This document shows, one piece after another, positions 5,191 through 5,596 of a DNA stretch of 5,596 bases. The notes beneath the pieces were generated by a model. It was given only the letters and a program-made list of their open reading frames with translations, had not been told where the DNA came from and did no database searches. How positions within the stretch are numbered: position 1 is the first letter of the stretch; the number at the start of each line of letters is the position of its first letter. The stretch is from Desulfobulbaceae bacterium (GTDB lineage: Bacteria; Desulfobacterota; Desulfobulbia; Desulfobulbales; DAOVSZ01). The DNA is taken from positions 1 to 5,596 of the forward strand of contig DAOVSZ010000202.1 in assembly GCA_030627725.1 (NCBI GenBank), given 5' to 3'. The position numbers were made by a program, and so were the translations under genes.

Positions 5191-5596
5191 ATGGAAGATA
5201 ACCGCGGTCATCAAAAGAGCTACAAGCCGTCTTATGGAAACCTTATCGACTTAAACTATTGCCGATTGATTCTTAATGCGGTTGGTGAAGATACTTTAGC
5301 GAAAATAGCGGAAGATTACCTTGAGTTTCTAGAAACCTCCGGGGCGATTTATGAACGTAATGGAAATTACGCCCTGGGAATTTTATCTTCGGGCTGGTGT
5401 CAATTCCTTGATAATGCTTCACGGGACCTATGCGGAACAGAGAGCAACGAAGAGGCGCTGAAAAGCGGCAAATGGCTTTGCCATGAATCCTGTTGGGGTG
5501 AGGCATCAAAAGTTTCCATCGAAAAAGGGGAGCCGGTTGATATTGAGTGCAACGGGGGAATACATCTGTTCGCGGTCCCGATCAGAGTTGGTGATG
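5191..5596 (+). CDS. N-terminus of a Cys-rich sensory protein (PocR/GAF-like domain), runs off the window
   Basis: The 135 visible residues start at ATG 5191 behind an AGGGG ribosome site (5181-5185), and the gene continues past the window end. There is no signal peptide or membrane helix, so the protein is probably cytoplasmic. A helix (NYCRLILNAVGEDTLAKIAEDYLEFL) leads into an alpha/beta domain with SSGWCQFLDNASRDLC, KWLCHESCW and DIECNGGIHLFAVPI. This resembles the PocR-type or GAF-like ligand-binding domain that I associate with the front of PAS-containing sensor kinases or regulators in Desulfobacterota. Six cysteines occur (C24, C70, C81, C97, C101, C120). C81, C97, C101 and C120 lie in the conserved-looking core and could bind a metal, an iron-sulfur cluster or a redox signal. 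Family assignment is by pattern memory, and the output domain cannot be seen. Confidence 0.75.
   Translation, partial: MEDNRGHQKSYKPSYGNLIDLNYCRLILNAVGEDTLAKIAEDYLEFLETSGAIYERNGNYALGILSSGWCQFLDNASRDLCGTESNEEALKSGKWLCHESCWGEASKVSIEKGEPVDIECNGGIHLFAVPIRVGD

Noticed and set aside
5273..5509. Minus-strand open frame opposite the sensor gene
   Set aside because: It is antisense to a plus-strand gene with a good ribosome site and recognisable sensory-domain features.

Overview
The window looks like chromosomal DNA from an anaerobic Desulfobacterota-type (former Deltaproteobacteria) bacterium. This is inferred from gene style: a PAS-rich hybrid histidine kinase with an IAHDFNN phospho-acceptor motif and a C-terminal receiver, a Cys-rich PocR/GAF-like sensor N-terminus, a PPC/DUF296 protein, and moderate-GC genes separated by AT-rich spacers. 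No rRNA, tRNA or other taxonomic marker is present, so the assignment is tentative.

Layout. Positions 1-59 hold the tail of an unresolved upstream gene. A PPC/DUF296 protein follows on the + strand (60-497). After a short convergent spacer carrying a probable terminator comes a two-gene minus-strand unit. It reads, in transcription order, a lipoprotein periplasmic sugar-binding protein of the RbsB type (4692-3730) and then a 968-residue membrane hybrid histidine kinase (3561-655). A divergent AT-rich intergenic region (4693-5190) separates this unit from the start of another sensory gene on the + strand (5191 to the window end). That region contains two small palindromes upstream of the binding-protein gene and a patch of hairpins and repeats at about 4892-5003.

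Main discovery. The 168-base gap between the binding-protein and kinase genes is almost entirely a small non-autonomous transposable element (MITE-like) of 153 bp at 3581-3733. It has perfect 12-bp terminal inverted repeats that begin GTAA and a perfect 8-bp target duplication, CTCAATTC, at 3573-3580 and 3734-3741. Both features match the IS66 family. Removing the element and one duplication copy restores a junction in which the binding-protein gene ends TAA, then TCTC, then the kinase ATG. The two genes were therefore tightly coupled, and the insertion replaced the last two codons and stop of the binding protein with sequence from the element.

How the genes may work together. The RbsB-like protein keeps the polar pocket residues of sugar binders. 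It has no permease or ATPase next to it and was fused in operon order to a kinase with a periplasmic Cache-like sensor. The simplest model is a sugar-responsive two-component input in which the lipoprotein presents its ligand to the kinase sensor domain, in the manner of LuxP-LuxQ, TorT-TorS or ChvE-VirA. The kinase would pass phosphate from H610 to its own receiver D901 and on to a partner outside this window.
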